From assembly GCA_022605955.1 (NCBI GenBank), contig JAKCOZ010000005.1, positions 56,796,750 to 56,860,749 of the forward strand: DNA of 64,000 bases, read 5' to 3'. The translations under genes were made by a program, and so were the position numbers. The DNA is from Rallus limicola (lineage: Eukaryota > Chordata > Aves > Gruiformes > Rallidae). Of the stretch, positions 61,325 through 64,000 are shown one piece after another. Within the stretch, counting starts at the first letter, position 1. The number at the start of each line of letters is the position of its first letter. Below the pieces are notes generated by a model. The model searched no databases. It was not told the origin of the DNA and worked only from the letters and a program-made list of their open reading frames with translations.

Positions 61325-64000
61325 GAGCCCCGCATACAGCCCCGGTAACGGGAAGGGAGTCCCCCTGCTGCACCGGGAGCCCCGAGGCGTGGTGAGTCCT
61401 GCTCACGGCCAGCCCCGGTACCGGGCTGGGGACCCCTCACTGCCAGCCCCGGTAGCGGGCAGGGATCCCCCCTCACTGCCAGCCCCGGTACCGGGCTGAG
61501 ATCCCCCTCACTGCCAGCCCCGGTAGCGGGCAGGGATCCCCCCTCACTGCCAGCCCCGGTACCGGGCTGGGGACCCCTCACTGCCAGCCCCGGTACCGGG
61601 CTGGGGACCCCTCACTGCCAGCCCCGGTACCGGGCAGGGATCCCCCTCACTGCCAGCCCCGGTACCGGGCTGGGGACCCCTCACTGCCAGCCCCGGTACC
61701 GGGCTGAGATCCCCCTCACTGCCAGCCCCGGTACCGGGCTGAGGACCCCTCACTGCCAGCCCCGGTACCGGGCTGGGGACCCCTCACTGCCAGCCCCGGT
61801 ACCGGGCTGAGATCCCCCTCACTGCCAGCCCCGGTACCGGGCTGAGGACCCCTCACTGCCAGCCCCGGTACCGGGCTGGGGACCCCTCACTGCCAGCCCC
61901 GGTACCGGGCTGAGGACCCCTCACTGCCAGCCCCGGTACCGGGCAGGGATCCCCCCTCTCTGCCAGCCCCGGGACCGGGCTGGGGACCCCTCACTGCCAG
62001 CCCCGGTACCGGGCTGGGGACCCCTCACTGCCAGCCCCGGTACTGGGCTGGGGACCCCTCACTGCCAGCCCCGGTACTGGGCAGGGATCCCCTCACTGCC
62101 AGCCCCGGTACCGGGCAGGGATCCCCCTCACTGCCAGCCCCGGTACCGGGCAGGGATCCCCCCTCACTGCCAGCCCCGGTACCGGGCTGGGGACCCCTCA
62201 CTGCCATCCCCGGTACCGGGCTGGGGACCCCTCACTGCCAGCCCCGGTACCGGGCAGGGATCCCCCTCACTGCCAGCCCCGGTACCGGGCTGGGGACCCC
62301 TCACTGCCAGCCCCGGTACCGGGCTGAGATCCCCCTCACTGCCAGCCCCGGTATCGGGCAGGGATCCCCCCCACTGCCAGCCCCGGTACCGGGCTGAGAT
62401 CCCCCTCACTGCCAGCCCCGGTACCGGGCTGAGGACCCCTCACTGCCAGCCCCGGTACCGGGCAGGGATCCCCCCTCACTGCCAGCCCCGGTACCGGGCT
62501 GGGGACCCCTCACTGCCATCCCCGGTACCGGGCTGGGGACCCCTCACTGCCAGCCCCGGTACCGGGCAGGGATCCCCCTCACTGCCAGCCCCGGTACCGG
62601 GCTGGGGACCCCTCACTGCCAGCCCCGGTACCGGGCTGAGATCCCCCTCACTGCCAGCCCCGGTATCGGGCAGGGATCCCCCCACTGCCAGCCCCGGTAC
62701 CGGGCTGAGATCCCCCTCACTGCCAGCCCCGGTACCGGGCTGAGGACCCCTCACTGCCAGCCCCGGTACCGGGCAGGGATCCCCCCTCACTGCCAGCCCC
62801 GGGACCGGGCTGGGGACCCCTCACTGCCAGCCCCGCTACCGGGCTGGGGACCCCTCACTGCCAGCCCCGGTACCGGGCTGGGGACCCCTCACTGCCAGCC
62901 CCGGTACTGGGCAGGGATCCCCCTCACTGCCAGCCCCGGTACCGGGCTGAGGACCCTTCACTGCCAGCCCCGGTACCGGGCAGGGATCCCCCCTCTCTGC
63001 CAGCCCCGGGACCGGGCTGGGGACCCCTCACTGCCAGCCCCGGTACTGGGCTGGGGAACCCTCACTGCCAGCCCCGGTACCGGGCTGAGATCCCCCTCAC
63101 TGCCAGCCCCGGTACTGGGCAAGGATCCCCCTCACTGCCAGCCCCGGTACCGGGCAGGGATCCCCCCTCACTGCCAGCCCCGGTACCGGGCTGGGGACCC
63201 CTCACTGCCATCCCCGGTACCGGGCTGGGGACCCCTCACTGCCAGCCCCGGTACCGGGCAGGGATCCCCCTCACTGCCAGCCCCGGTACCGGGCAGGGAT
63301 CCCCCTCACTGCCAGCCCTGGTACCGGGCTGGGGACCCCTCACTGCCAGCCCCGGTACCGGGCAGGGATCCCCCTCACTGCCAGCCCCGGTACTGGGCTG
63401 AGATCCCCCTCACTGCCAGCCCCGGTACCGGGCTGAGATCCCCCTCACTGCCAGCCCCGGTACCAGGCTGGGGACCCCTCACTGCCAGCCCCGGTACCGG
63501 GCAGGGATCCCCTCTCACTGCCAGCCCCGGTACCGGGCAGGGATCCCCCCTCACTGCCAGCCCTGGTACCGGGCTGAGATCCCCCTCACTGCCAGCCCCG
63601 GTACCGGGCAGGGATCCCCCTCACTGCCAGCCCTGGTACCGGGCTGGGGACCCCCTCACTGCCAGCCCCGGTACTGGGCAGGGATCCCCCTCACTGCCAG
63701 CCCCGGAGCCGGGCTGAGACCCCTCACATGGCCAGCCCCGGTACCAGGGGGCGGGATCCCCCCACACAGCCAGCCCCAGTACTGGGCTGGGAACCCCTGT
63801 GCTGCTCCAGTGCCGGCTCCACCAGTGCTGAGCTGGGAATCCTGCTCACGGCCAGTCCTGGTACCGGGCTGGGATCCCCTCTCATGGCCAGCCCCAGTGC
63901 TGGTCAAGGATCCCCCCACACAGCCAGCACTGGTACTGGGGGGCTGGGATCCCCTCTCATGGCCAACCCCAGTGCCGGTCCAGGATCCCCTCACATGGAA
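61325..64000. repeat. 34-bp GC-rich palindromic minisatellite array, open at window end
   Basis: Roughly 68-75 tandem copies of a 34-bp unit of the form CACTGCCAGCCCCGGTACCG followed by GGCTGGGGACCCCT. The spacer half varies among a few types (GGCTGGGGACC, GGCAGGGATCC, GGCTGAGATCC, GGCTGAGGACC). Each unit has the palindrome CCCGGTACCGGG. The copies at 61325-61400 and after about 63720 are degenerate, while the middle is homogeneous. The array begins about 280 bases upstream of the PTGER2 ATG. Confidence 0.97.
62161..62784. repeat. 312-bp higher-order repeat within the minisatellite, two copies
   Basis: Private variants recur at a constant 312-base offset: GCCATCCCC with its T at 62207 and 62519, and GGTATCGGG with its T at 62354 and 62666. 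The spacer types between them occur in the same order. The two blocks differ by about one base by eye. Confidence 0.9.

Noticed and set aside
61325..64000. Array taken as a CRISPR array or as a repeat protein gene
   Set aside because: There are no unique spacers, the genome is that of a bird, and the reading frames rotate because 34 is not a multiple of three. The PGLAVRG-type peptides are shadows of the DNA repeat.

Overview
The window is genomic DNA from a bird. Two vertebrate genes with spliced GT-AG exons can be read directly. The repeats are almost all CR1 LINE fragments, the dominant retroelement of birds. Many copies are 5'-truncated, end in the CR1-type ATTCTRTG 3' terminus, and are nearly identical to one another. 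A CR1 load this dense and homogeneous suggests a lineage with a recent CR1 expansion, such as woodpeckers or hornbill relatives; that placement is inference, not something the sequence proves.

Positions 1-35731 hold most of TXNDC16 (ERp90, an ER-luminal thioredoxin-fold protein) on the + strand. Seventeen exons join in frame to 751 codons plus a stop. About 80 N-terminal codons, including the signal peptide, lie before the window. The first AATAAA after the stop is at 37638, followed by GU-rich tandem repeats. Positions 57438-61045 hold PTGER2 (prostaglandin E2 receptor EP2) on the - strand as two coding exons of 363 codons. The genes converge, as in human 14q22.

The 36-57 kb stretch between the genes has no gene I can support. 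It holds CR1 fragments, two of them with decayed reverse-transcriptase reading frames, plus several small minisatellites and AT-rich islands that may be conserved non-coding elements. From about 61.3 kb to the window end, immediately 5' of PTGER2, lies a long GC-rich minisatellite. Its ~34-bp unit carries the palindrome CCCGGTACCGGG, and part of it is organised as a 312-bp higher-order repeat.

The main points for a second look are the palindromic array beside the PTGER2 promoter region, CR1 copies inserted within about 20-35 bp of three splice sites, a CR1 copy with an inverted middle, EP2/DP-like mosaic features in the receptor, and an uncertain TXNDC16 C-terminus. I found no CRISPR array, tRNA, rRNA or bacterial system.
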